DNA of 36,211 nt, from the NCBI GenBank assembly GCA_029218545.1, contig JAQXRN010000241.1, positions 1 through 36,211 on the forward strand, written 5' to 3'. Below the pieces are notes generated by a model, which saw only the letters and a program-made list of their open reading frames with translations, had not been told where the DNA came from and searched no databases. Shown in pieces: positions 10,144 through 18,936 of this stretch. Source of the stretch: Bacillota bacterium (GTDB taxonomy: Bacteria; Bacillota; Clostridia; Peptostreptococcales; Anaerovoracaceae). Position 1 is the first letter of the stretch. Each line of letters begins with the position of its first letter. The translations under genes were made by a program, and so were the position numbers.

Positions 10144-10961
10144 AGCATGTTTCCCTCCCCTTCTCTGTCAAATTTTTCTATCATAATCATACTGATTACT
10201 ATAAATACCATCATAACCAATGATAATCCGGCACCTAGATTCCAGTTGGAGCTTACGGTAAATTCCTGCTCTATGATGTTTCCAATGAGATTTACCTTTC
10301 CACCACCCAACATTGTGGAGATGGCAAAAGTGGTCAGAGACGGCACAAATACCATGGTTATTCCGCTGACTATTCCGGGCACTGAAAGTGGCACTATTAT
10401 TCTTTTTAAAACAGTTGCCTTGCTTGCCCCAAGATCATACGCAGCCTCAATGAGACTGTTGTCGATTTTAATCATAGCATTGTAAATCGGTAAAACCATA
10501 AAAGGTAAATAGTCATAAACCATGCCCAGAACTACCGCTGTTGGTGTATTTATTATGTCTAAAAGAGGCAACTCCAATGACTTAAGTATCAAGTTTATTA
10601 CGCCATTTCTTTCAAGTAATACCTGCCACGCCATAGTTCTAAGAAGGAAATTCATCCACATTGGCAGAATGAATACAAATATCATAAATCCCTTTTTGCC
10701 CAAATTACTGTCTTTAAGTATCAGCCCTAAAGGAAAAGCTATTATCAAACAGATAATAGTGCTTATAAAAGCAAGAAGTAATGACAGACCCAATGCCTGC
10801 GGATGGTCTCCGGTCACAATGGCAAAAATATTATCTACGGTAAAAGCTCCGCTTCTATCTGTAAGACCGTAAAAAGCGATTACTACCATTGGAATAATTG
10901 TTCCGCATAAAATAAACGCTAAAAATGGTCCGGAAAATATTCTTTTAATATTTCTATTCAT
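10140..10961 (-). CDS. potB: Polyamine ABC transporter permease
   Basis: 273 aa; EAAYDLGASKATVLKRIIVPLSVPG; 4-bp overlap with potC. Confidence 0.92.
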   Translation of the reverse strand: MNRNIKRIFSGPFLAFILCGTIIPMVVIAFYGLTDRSGAFTVDNIFAIVTGDHPQALGLSLLLAFISTIICLIIAFPLGLILKDSNLGKKGFMIFVFILPMWMNFLLRTMAWQVLLERNGVINLILKSLELPLLDIINTPTAVVLGMVYDYLPFMVLPIYNAMIKIDNSLIEAAYDLGASKATVLKRIIVPLSVPGIVSGITMVFVPSLTTFAISTMLGGGKVNLIGNIIEQEFTVSSNWNLGAGLSLVMMVFIVISMIMIEKFDREGEGNML

Positions 10962-12021
10962 CTAACGCCATCGCCTCCTCGTCTTCAGATTGCGGCTTAT
11001 GCATAATTTGAATGTTCTCCGGTGCAACCTTCATAGACACGCGAGTGCCTACAGGATAACTTGTTGTGTTCTGCACCAGCCATTCGAAGCCCCCTGCTTC
11101 AATGCACATTTCGTAGTGAACTCCAATAAACACATTGGAAGTTACCGTTCCGTCTATTGTACCTTCTCCGGGCTTTCCAATAATGATGTCTTCAGGTCTT
11201 ATTACAACGTCGACAGGCTTATTTCTTCCAAAGCCTTCATCTATGCAGGAGAAAATGTGCCCGCAAATCTTAACGACTCTGTCCTCAATCATTACAGCAT
11301 CAATGATGTTGCTGTCACCGATAAAGTCTGCTACAAACGCATTCTCAGGCTCGTTATATATTTCTTCAGGTGTACCCATCTGCTGAATGTAACCCTGATT
11401 CATTACTACCACCTTATCGGACATGGTAAGTGCTTCTTCCTGGTCATGAGTTACATAAAGGAAGGTTATTCCAAGTTCCTTCTTCAGTCTGATCAGCTCG
11501 TACTGCATCTCCTGCCTCAGCTTCAAGTCAAGTGCTCCTAAAGGCTCATCCAAAAGCAGTATCTTTGGCTCGTTTACGATGGCTCTTGCAATTGCAATTC
11601 TCTGCTGCTGTCCTCCGGAAAGAGAATCAACGGAACGTTTCTCGAACCCGCTGAGGTTTACAAGCTTAAGAGCATATTTTATTTTATCATTTATATATTC
11701 CTTACTTTTGCCGCTTATTTTCAGTCCAAAAGCGATGTTTTCAGCAATGTTCATGTTTGGGAACAGCGCATACTTTTGAAAAACGGTATTCAACGGTCTC
11801 TTGTTTGGTGCAAGATTTGTAATATCCTCACCCTTAAAGAGCACCTTGCCTGTGTCAGGAGTTTCAAAGCCTCCCAAAATTCTTAATGTAGTTGTCTTAC
11901 CGCATCCTGATGGTCCAAGGAGCGTTATAAATTCATTTTCTTTTATTTTAAGGTTAAATTCGTCAAGAACCAGTTCCCCGTCAAAAGACTTGGAAATGTC
12001 ACAAAATTCAATTAATGGCAT
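10954..12021 (-). CDS. potA: Polyamine ABC transporter ATP-binding protein
   Basis: 355 aa; Walker A GPSGCGKTT, signature LSGGQQQRIAIARA, Walker B ILLLDEPLGALD, C-terminal TOBE-like region. Confidence 0.95.
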   Translation of the reverse strand: MPLIEFCDISKSFDGELVLDEFNLKIKENEFITLLGPSGCGKTTTLRILGGFETPDTGKVLFKGEDITNLAPNKRPLNTVFQKYALFPNMNIAENIAFGLKISGKSKEYINDKIKYALKLVNLSGFEKRSVDSLSGGQQQRIAIARAIVNEPKILLLDEPLGALDLKLRQEMQYELIRLKKELGITFLYVTHDQEEALTMSDKVVVMNQGYIQQMGTPEEIYNEPENAFVADFIGDSNIIDAVMIEDRVVKICGHIFSCIDEGFGRNKPVDVVIRPEDIIIGKPGEGTIDGTVTSNVFIGVHYEMCIEAGGFEWLVQNTTSYPVGTRVSMKVAPENIQIMHKPQSEDEEAMALDE

Positions 12022-12029
12022 TTTTTAAT

Positions 12030-12563
12030 TTAGAAACTCGGTGGCGTACTTACCCACAGAATTTCCGCTCCTTTCTTCGATGTAATGTAGTGTTTTTTAT
12101 CGGGCGTGTAGTAAAAGGCCTCTCCTGCCTTGGCAATATATTTATCACTGCCCAAACATATTGTAATCTGCCCTTTAAGAACATACCCAAATTCCTCTCC
12201 TTCATGTGGATTGTCAGGATATGTCTGTCCTCCTGCCTTCAGGGAAAGCCTTATGGGTTCCATCATGTTCTTCTGAGCATTAGGTATTATCCACTCTGTC
12301 ATATTGCCCAGTTCCTCATCTATTTTTTCAAAATAATCAGATTCACCAAAGACAATCTGTGACTTCTCTTCTTTTGCAAAGAATTCGCTGATGGTCATTC
12401 CAAGACATTGCAGAATATCTTCTAAAGTTGAAATTGACGGTGAAGTTAAATCGTTCTCAAGCTGGGAAATAAAGCCCTTTGATAGTTCGCTTCTATCTGC
12501 CAGCTCCTCCTGAGTCAAACCGTTTAATACTCTTAATTCCTTTATTTTGGCACCTATGTCCAC
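12030..12563 (-). CDS. XRE-family regulator with C-terminal cupin (PuuR-like)
   Basis: 177 aa; N-terminal HTH (LNGLTQEELADRSELSKGFISQLEND), cupin (PHEGEEFGYVLKGQI); first gene of the pot operon. Confidence 0.92.
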   Translation of the reverse strand: MDIGAKIKELRVLNGLTQEELADRSELSKGFISQLENDLTSPSISTLEDILQCLGMTISEFFAKEEKSQIVFGESDYFEKIDEELGNMTEWIIPNAQKNMMEPIRLSLKAGGQTYPDNPHEGEEFGYVLKGQITICLGSDKYIAKAGEAFYYTPDKKHYITSKKGAEILWVSTPPSF

Positions 12564-12591
12564 TTTCTCACCGCCTCTGTTTTTAATAATT

Positions 12592-12620
12592 TTAAACTAA
12601 AAGTTTAGAAATACTAAACT
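12592..12620. promoter_or_regulatory. Putative operator of the XRE-pot operon
   Basis: AGTTTAG-AAATA-CTAAACT (12602-12620) overlapping AAACT-AAA-AGTTT (12594-12606), just upstream of the XRE start. Confidence 0.5.
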
Positions 12621-12685
12621 AAATAGCATATATTATTATATATTAATTTATTGCTAAGTCAATAGCAATTAATGGATTATTGGGG

Positions 12686-12714
12686 TTGCTCTTTTAGACC
12701 TTGAGGTTTATAAT
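12686..12714 (+). promoter_or_regulatory. Sigma-A type promoter TTGCTC-N17-TATAAT
   Basis: -35 TTGCTC 12686-12691; -10 TATAAT 12709-12714; ATG 6 nt downstream. Confidence 0.55.
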
Positions 12715-12720
12715 GGCTTC

Positions 12721-13668
12721 ATGGTTATTATTTTAAGTAAAATTGCAGGAATATTTATAGTTATGCTTCTCGGGCTTTTGATAAACAAAGCAAAGGTTAT
12801 TCCCGGAGAAGCAAATCACTACTTCGTAACATTATTACTTTGGGTAACAACGCCTTGTATGATTTATTGCTCTATTACAAGCAGAGAATACGATCCGAGC
12901 ATTCTATCCTCTACAATTCATATGTTTGTAATAGGTGTTGCATTTTTCCTTTTGGCGGTCATAATCGGTTTTGCTTTGGCTAAATACGTTCTAAAGGTTC
13001 CGGAAAAAGATTTGGGCATCTATGTGGCATCATTCGGAGGTATTAATAACGGCTTCATGGGTTTTCCTATTACTCTTGCCCTCTTTGGTAACAATGCGTT
13101 GTACTATATGGTTATTTTCAACATAGCTCTGAATATCTACATGTATTCAGCATGTCCTATAATTATGGGTATTGGTCATGACACTGGCAAGTTCAATGTC
13201 AAATACATTTTTAAGACATTGGCAAACCCTTCAACCATTATCTGCGTAGTAAGCATGGTTATGCTGGTTAAAGGCTGGAACATTCCCGATGTGTTATTCG
13301 AAAGTGTCGAAATGGTAGGAGATATAACGGTACCGTTGTCAATGCTGGTGGTAGGTATGCAGCTTGGACAAAGTGATGTGCTTAAAATTCTGAAGAACAA
13401 AAGGCTTCTTCTATTCTCTGTTATCAAAATGGTATCACTGCCTGTATTGGTTTTCCTTTTTGTAAACTGGCTGCCTGTTATTACAGCTGTAAAGATTGCA
13501 GCAGTCATCGGAGTTACATTCCCTTGTGCTGTTGTTGTATCCGCCATTGCACTTATGGAAAACAGAAATTCAATCTTAGCCTCAGAAATGGTTGCAATAA
13601 CCACATTCCTTTCGGTTATTACAATCCCAATTGTTTCGCTTCTTCTTGGAGGCTATTACGGAGTATAA
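12721..13668 (+). CDS. AEC (auxin efflux carrier) family transporter
   Basis: 315 aa, ~10 TM; SFGGINNGFMGFPI, typical AEC motif. Confidence 0.9.
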   Translation: MVIILSKIAGIFIVMLLGLLINKAKVIPGEANHYFVTLLLWVTTPCMIYCSITSREYDPSILSSTIHMFVIGVAFFLLAVIIGFALAKYVLKVPEKDLGIYVASFGGINNGFMGFPITLALFGNNALYYMVIFNIALNIYMYSACPIIMGIGHDTGKFNVKYIFKTLANPSTIICVVSMVMLVKGWNIPDVLFESVEMVGDITVPLSMLVVGMQLGQSDVLKILKNKRLLLFSVIKMVSLPVLVFLFVNWLPVITAVKIAAVIGVTFPCAVVVSAIALMENRNSILASEMVAITTFLSVITIPIVSLLLGGYYGV

Positions 13669-13680
13669 AAGCATAAAAAG

Positions 13681-13717
13681 AAAAACTTGGGAGTAATATT
13701 TCTTCCAAGTTTTTTTA
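13681..13717. terminator. Intrinsic terminator between convergent genes
   Basis: AAAAACTTGG ... CCAAGTTTTTTT. Confidence 0.85.
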
Positions 13718-14668
13718 ATACATTATTATTGCTCTTACAGGACATGCCGCTGCGCAATATCCGCAAGTAAGACATTTTACTTCATCTATCTGTGCCAATC
13801 CGTTTTCGTTGTAAAAAATTGCTTGAGATTCACACATCTTAAGGCATGTACCGCAGCCTTCGCAATCGCTCTGCTCTATGCACATCTTCTTCTGCGACAC
13901 ATCAGGATTGTAATTCGGACTCATCCTGCCATCCATATAGTCAAACAGGTCATCTACATCTCTGCTTTCTCCAAAGCCTATCATGACTGAATCTATTTCC
14001 TGTTTTTCCAAGACATACTTAAGAGCCTTCTGATAATTGGAAGTCAAATTTCCTCCGCCAAAGGCCTTCATTGAGAAAACACCCTTGCCTGAATCATGGC
14101 ATTTTGTAATTGATTCCATCATTTCAGCTGCTGTACCCGGACCATTTCCCTTACGAATGCCCAGACCCGCATAATTAATTAACGGGAAAACCACATCGCA
14201 CTCAGGCACATCTGCCATTTCAGAAGTAACCAAAAGGTCATGAGTTGATATGCCGCAGGCTCTGATTATTCCTTTAGCCTTTGCATCCTGAAGGCAGTCC
14301 CAGGCACCTTGCCTTTCTTCAAACTGACCGCATCTTAACTCGTGCAGCAGGAAAATATCTATTACATCTCTGTTGAGGCTTTTTCTGGCCTCATCAATAG
14401 CTGATTCCATGGACCTATAGTCAAGGCACAGGCTTTTTGATGATATAACAGGTTCATAACAGCTTCCTTTAAGTGCCTCTCTTATATAGGGGTATGTCTT
14501 ATAGTACTGAGCCGTATCTAAAAAAGTAATGCCTCTGTCTAAAGCATATCTGATTATTGAAGCGCCCTCATCAAGGGGCAGTGCTCTCTGATTGGGTCCG
14601 ATAGGTAAAACTCCCATTCCAACTCTTGAAACTTTTATATTCGTTTTTCCAAGTATTGCATATTTCAT
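13715..14668 (-). CDS. Aldo/keto reductase with C-terminal 2x[4Fe-4S] ferredoxin domain
   Basis: 317 aa; ITFLDTAQYYKTY, HEL (catalytic-type D/Y/K/H present), CEGCGTCLKMC and CLTCGYCAAACP. Confidence 0.9.
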   Translation of the reverse strand: MKYAILGKTNIKVSRVGMGVLPIGPNQRALPLDEGASIIRYALDRGITFLDTAQYYKTYPYIREALKGSCYEPVISSKSLCLDYRSMESAIDEARKSLNRDVIDIFLLHELRCGQFEERQGAWDCLQDAKAKGIIRACGISTHDLLVTSEMADVPECDVVFPLINYAGLGIRKGNGPGTAAEMMESITKCHDSGKGVFSMKAFGGGNLTSNYQKALKYVLEKQEIDSVMIGFGESRDVDDLFDYMDGRMSPNYNPDVSQKKMCIEQSDCEGCGTCLKMCESQAIFYNENGLAQIDEVKCLTCGYCAAACPVRAIIMY

Positions 14669-14742
14669 ATAAAACCTCTTCCTTTTTAGATTATAATCTA
14701 GTATAATTTTATTGTAAATATTATTATTGGGGGTATAAGTTA

Positions 14743-15369
14743 GTGCCGACTACAAATCATATTTCGTCCGATGAACGATTTGAATCATTTAGACACGCTT
14801 ACAGGGCCGCTATCAAAGAAGTCAGAACAAAAATTGAGATTCTTTCCGAAGACTTCGCTGTACGACATGACTACAATCCTATTCATCACATGGAACGTAG
14901 GTTGAAGACTGCCGAAGGTATCGAAGAAAAGCTTATCCGATATGGCAAAGATGTTTCACTTGAATCTGCAAAAGAATACATAATGGATATCGCCGGCGTC
15001 AGAGTAGTGTGTAATTTCATCGACGACGTTTACAGAATTGCTGACATGCTTATGTCTCAAAGCGATCTGAAGTTTATAACTAAAAAAGACTACATAGAGA
15101 ATCCAAAACCAAACGGATACAGAAGTCTTCATCTTGTTGTAGGTGTCCCTGTTTATCTGCTTAACGGATGTGAATATGTCCCTGTAGAAATACAGATAAG
15201 AACGGTTGCTATGGATTTTTGGGCCAGCCTTGAACATCAGTTAAGATACAAGAAAGGCAAGGATTTACCTGAAAGAATTGACATGGAACTGAAATTCTGT
15301 GCTGATGACAGTACACAGCTTGACAAGAGAATGCAGCTTCTCTTTGACGAACTCTATAAAAACAGCTGA
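14743..15369 (+). CDS. relQ: Small alarmone synthetase / GTP pyrophosphokinase (RelQ/YjbM-like)
   Basis: 208 aa; IAGVRVVCNFIDDVYRIADML, KPNGYRSLHLVV, VEIQIRTVAMDFWASLEHQLRYK; GTG start. Confidence 0.9.
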   Translation: MPTTNHISSDERFESFRHAYRAAIKEVRTKIEILSEDFAVRHDYNPIHHMERRLKTAEGIEEKLIRYGKDVSLESAKEYIMDIAGVRVVCNFIDDVYRIADMLMSQSDLKFITKKDYIENPKPNGYRSLHLVVGVPVYLLNGCEYVPVEIQIRTVAMDFWASLEHQLRYKKGKDLPERIDMELKFCADDSTQLDKRMQLLFDELYKNS

Positions 15370-15372
15370 TAA

Positions 15373-15408
15373 AAAAAGGAGGTTAGATTTTAGTCTAATC
15401 TCCTTTTT
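15373..15408. terminator. Bidirectional intrinsic terminator
   Basis: AAAAAGGAGGTTAGA / TCTAATCTCCTTTTT stem with one wobble. Confidence 0.9.
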
Positions 15409-15430
15409 ATATCTTATGCCAATTTGCATA

Positions 15431-16465
15431 TTATGCAAGCAGATATAAATCATCTAGCCCCTGAAGCTGCATCAGCACCCAAATCGCGTCGTTAACTTCC
15501 ATTCTCGTATTGAAATATCCGAAACTGAATCTAGCAACACCGTTTGCTTCTGCTTCAGGCCCTAAATCCTTCATAAGTCTAGGACAGTCCAAATCTCCGC
15601 ATTTAATTGCAATATGGTTTTTCTGCATATAGTCCTTTACTTCCTTTGCAGTAAAACCTTTAACATTAAGGGATACTGTAGGTATTCTTGTGTTGGTTCC
15701 GAAATCGCCGTATACCTTTACGTCCTTCATGGATTTTGTTGCCTCAAAGAATCTCTTAGCTAATCTATGTGGGCACATGGCAATTCCGTACATACCCTTT
15801 TCCAGTATAAAGTCAAGAGCTGCTAAAAGACCTCCAAGTTTTTCAGGTGAAGGCTCATGAACAACCTTCTTTTCTACTTCTGGATTCAATGATAGTCCTC
15901 TTCTGAAACATATTCCTCCTGTTCCATAAGGTCCCATGAGCTTTTTATGTCCTGCAAAACACAGTACATCAAGCTGTATTTCTTCCATATTGATATCTGT
16001 AGCGCCTACTGTCTGTGCAGCATCTGCGATTACCACCAGCTTGTTTCTTCTGGCAATTGTACATACCTTGTCAAGGTCTATTATATTACCTGTAACATTG
16101 GAGCCATGACAGCATACGATGGCCTTTGTATTTTCTTTTACAGCAGGCTCGATTAATTCATACTCCAGTTTACCGTATTCGTTTACAGGAATAAAGGTTA
16201 CCTCGCATCCTGCCTCTTCGAGTGCATCAAGCACTGCCTTATATTCCGTATTAGTTGAAATAACATGGTCTCCAGGCTTTACAAAGCTTAAAACAGCTGC
16301 ACGAACAGCTTCAGTCCCGCTTTGAGTAAGAACGATATTCTCAGGGCTGCTGCATTTTACCAGTCTGGCGATTCTATCCTTCACTTCCTCTGGTGTTGCA
16401 GCCTTGGCTTCTTTAACTGCTTCAGGTTTTAATATGGTTGTTGCTGCGTTATTTAAATATGACAT
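15431..16465 (-). CDS. Class V aminotransferase, divergent cysteine-desulfurase-like protein
   Basis: Start at MSYLNNAATT (ATG 16465, SD GAGGAG) rather than track 16486; PLP motifs DAAQT and AGHKKLMGPYGTGG; C-terminal DCPRLM and RFSFGYFNT. Confidence 0.82.
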   Translation of the reverse strand: MSYLNNAATTILKPEAVKEAKAATPEEVKDRIARLVKCSSPENIVLTQSGTEAVRAAVLSFVKPGDHVISTNTEYKAVLDALEEAGCEVTFIPVNEYGKLEYELIEPAVKENTKAIVCCHGSNVTGNIIDLDKVCTIARRNKLVVIADAAQTVGATDINMEEIQLDVLCFAGHKKLMGPYGTGGICFRRGLSLNPEVEKKVVHEPSPEKLGGLLAALDFILEKGMYGIAMCPHRLAKRFFEATKSMKDVKVYGDFGTNTRIPTVSLNVKGFTAKEVKDYMQKNHIAIKCGDLDCPRLMKDLGPEAEANGVARFSFGYFNTRMEVNDAIWVLMQLQGLDDLYLLA

Positions 16466-16540
16466 AGTCTTCTCCTCATGCATCATTGAGATATATTTTC
16501 TCTATTATACATGGTTTTTTCTGAAAAGTCAGCAACTTTA

Positions 16541-17251
16541 TTAAATGCTTTCATCTTCAATCATTCTGTATCCTATTCCCAGTTCTGTAAAAATGTACTC
16601 CGGCTCTCCTGGATTCTTCTCCAGTTTACGGCGAATGTTGGCCATATTGACACGTAGTATTCTGTTGTTGTCATCAGCATATGGTCCCCAGACCTCATCT
16701 ATGAGAGAAGAATATGTAATAACCTTGCCTGAATGCTTTGCAAGCAAGGATACAATCTTATATTCTACCCTAGTCAGATGGATTTCATTGCCATCGACAG
16801 TTACCTTTCTTTTTTCAAAATCAACTACAAGTCCCTTTGCAGAATAAGGTCTGAAGCTGTTTACCTGATCCGCTTCAATCTTATTGCTGTGCCTTATTGC
16901 AGTTCTGATTCTTGCCAGCAATTCTTCTGTGCCGAAAGGTTTTGTAATGTAATCATCTGCACCGGCATCAAGAGCTAATACCTTTTCTTTTTCCTGAGTT
17001 CTTGCAGAAATAACTATTATGGGAATACTTGACCATTTTCTTGTACTCCTTATTATTTCAATGCCGTCCATGTCAGGAAGCCCCAGATCCAGTAAAATAA
17101 GATCCGGCATCGACGATGTCAGAACTTCAAGCCCCTCCTTGCCTGTCGGTGCAGAAGTGACCTTGTAATCATTAGTGCTCAATATTTTACTTATAAAATC
17201 GCATATGCTCTTTTCATCCTCAATAATCAGAACTGATACTCTCTGCATCAT
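16541..17251 (-). CDS. OmpR-family response regulator, KdpE-like
   Basis: 236 aa; receiver domain (IIEDEKS, LLDLGLPDMDG, ITKPF) and winged-helix C-terminus (LTRVEYKIVSLLAKHSGKVITYSSLIDEVWG). Confidence 0.92.
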   Translation of the reverse strand: MMQRVSVLIIEDEKSICDFISKILSTNDYKVTSAPTGKEGLEVLTSSMPDLILLDLGLPDMDGIEIIRSTRKWSSIPIIVISARTQEKEKVLALDAGADDYITKPFGTEELLARIRTAIRHSNKIEADQVNSFRPYSAKGLVVDFEKRKVTVDGNEIHLTRVEYKIVSLLAKHSGKVITYSSLIDEVWGPYADDNNRILRVNMANIRRKLEKNPGEPEYIFTELGIGYRMIEDESI

Positions 17252-18335
17252 AGCTCATATCCTCCTTTTCTGCCGGCAGGTCAAAATAAAACTCGCTTCC
17301 AATGTCAAGATTCTTTGCTTTTATATCGCCGCCGTGTGCCTTTATTATCGTTTTGCATATGGATAAGCCTATGCCCATCCCTTTATATCCATCTGTGTTG
17401 TCATCTTCTTTTTTAGAATAACTCTCGCCTTCAAAAAGTGTCTCCAGTTTGTTTTCACTAATACCAACACCATAATCTCTGACGCTGAACCATATTTTTT
17501 CGTCCCTGTGCTCTACGTGCAGCTCTATTGGCTGTACGGATTTAGAATGAACATGGGCATTCTGCAGAATGTTGATTATTACCTGCTCGATCAGCATGGG
17601 ATCCATCATCGCCATTACTACATCATCGGAAAGAAAAATCTTGAGTTTTGCATCAGGAAAACGCTTTTTAAATCTGACTACTGCAGAGGATACCACCTCA
17701 TCCACTGCCTCTAAGGACTTGTTAACAGATGTAGTGTCGTTATCAATCCTTGTAACGGAAAGCAGGTTCTCTACCATGTTTAGTAACCAGTTTGCATCGT
17801 TGGCAATATTTTCAATTATTTCGCGTTTTTCTTCTTTCGAGAAGCTGTCCTCCATTTCCAGATAGGACTCACTGTTGCCTATTATCCCTGTAAGTGGCGT
17901 TCTCAAATCATGGGAAACAGCTCTCAAAAGGTTAGCTCTCATCTTTTCCTTCTGTGCCTCGGCCAGTTCCTTTTCCTGCTTTGCCAGAATCTGCGCCTGC
18001 TTCTTAAGGTCCGTTGTCATAGCAGATGTTATTACGTAAATTATCAGCATTGCGGCAAAGGTAATGGGATACCCTTCCAAAGTAAGATTAAATGTGTGAT
18101 AGGGGAATGTAAAAAAATAGTTTACAGAAAAAACACTAAGCACTGCATACAGAAGTCCCCATATATAATCGCTTGTATATCTTGCAACTATCACAATTCC
18201 CAATATGTAAAACATTGTTATGTTTACATCTGGATTCGCAATCATCTCCCTAAAAAACAGCGCAATCATGGTTATGCCAAGAGAAGTGGCAAGAAATATT
18301 GCGAGATTTTGTCGATGTGTCAGGTTTTTTAACAA
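17220..18335 (-). CDS. Sensor histidine kinase, KdpD C-terminal-like (DUF4118 membrane region + HisKA/HATPase)
   Basis: 371 aa; four-TM DUF4118-like N-terminus, RAVSHDLRTPLTGIIG H-box, VRDYGVGI and GMGIGLSICK; lacks the N-terminal KdpD/Usp domains; TTG start. Confidence 0.88.
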   Translation of the reverse strand: MLKNLTHRQNLAIFLATSLGITMIALFFREMIANPDVNITMFYILGIVIVARYTSDYIWGLLYAVLSVFSVNYFFTFPYHTFNLTLEGYPITFAAMLIIYVITSAMTTDLKKQAQILAKQEKELAEAQKEKMRANLLRAVSHDLRTPLTGIIGNSESYLEMEDSFSKEEKREIIENIANDANWLLNMVENLLSVTRIDNDTTSVNKSLEAVDEVVSSAVVRFKKRFPDAKLKIFLSDDVVMAMMDPMLIEQVIINILQNAHVHSKSVQPIELHVEHRDEKIWFSVRDYGVGISENKLETLFEGESYSKKEDDNTDGYKGMGIGLSICKTIIKAHGGDIKAKNLDIGSEFYFDLPAEKEDMSYDAESISSDY

Positions 18336-18490
18336 AACAACTCCCCCTTTGACAGTATAATATATCTTTTATACGTTAAAATGGTGCTAAAATGCACGAT
18401 TTTGATGATTATCTATATATTTTTTTATTATAACATTTTGAACTCTTTTATCATAGTATGAATTATACCCTCTTAGAAAGGAGAGATATT

Positions 18491-18688
18491 TTGATTAAAG
18501 ACCCTTATATAGGCATGCCTATTCATCTGGACACGTCAAGTGGAAGCTGTCTTGAGAATTATCCTATAGCTATGTCCTATGTTCCTTTCCAGCAGTGGAA
18601 ATCCACTTACCCACTGGAAAAGGCTCTCGAGAGAGGAACTCTCTTCCCTGAGCTGGACTTACCTTTTTTGGGAGGTAATACCAAATGA
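18491..18688 (+). CDS. cotJA: Spore coat-associated protein CotJA
   Basis: Track ORF 18458..18688; TTG 18491 preceded by AAAGGAGAG SD favoured; DPYIGMPIHLDTSSGSCLENYPIAMSYVPFQQW. Confidence 0.88.
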   Translation: MIKDPYIGMPIHLDTSSGSCLENYPIAMSYVPFQQWKSTYPLEKALERGTLFPELDLPFLGGNTK

Positions 18689-18933
18689 ATGAAAGACAAA
18701 TGATGCATCAGATACAGCAAGTGAGCTTTGCCCTTGTAGATTTGAATTTATTCTTGGATTCCCATCCTGATAATATGATGGCTCTTGATTTTTTCCGCGA
18801 AATGCAGAAAAAATATACTGAGCTGGTGGCAGAATATGAAATGATGTTCGGACCGCTTACCGCCTTTGACACTAATACTGAACATGGCTGGACCTGGATT
18901 AAGGAGCCTTGGCCATGGGAACTGGAGGCTTAA
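18685..18933 (+). CDS. cotJB: Spore coat protein CotJB
   Basis: 82 aa; IQQVSFALVDLNLFLDSHPDN...WTWIKEPWPWE; overlaps cotJA by 4 bp. Confidence 0.93.
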   Translation: MNERQMMHQIQQVSFALVDLNLFLDSHPDNMMALDFFREMQKKYTELVAEYEMMFGPLTAFDTNTEHGWTWIKEPWPWELEA

Positions 18934-18936
18934 TAT

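Noticed and set aside
14687-14700. 14-bp palindrome TAGATTATAATCTA between AKR and small alarmone synthetase
   Set aside because: Best explained as back-to-back -10 elements of divergent promoters.
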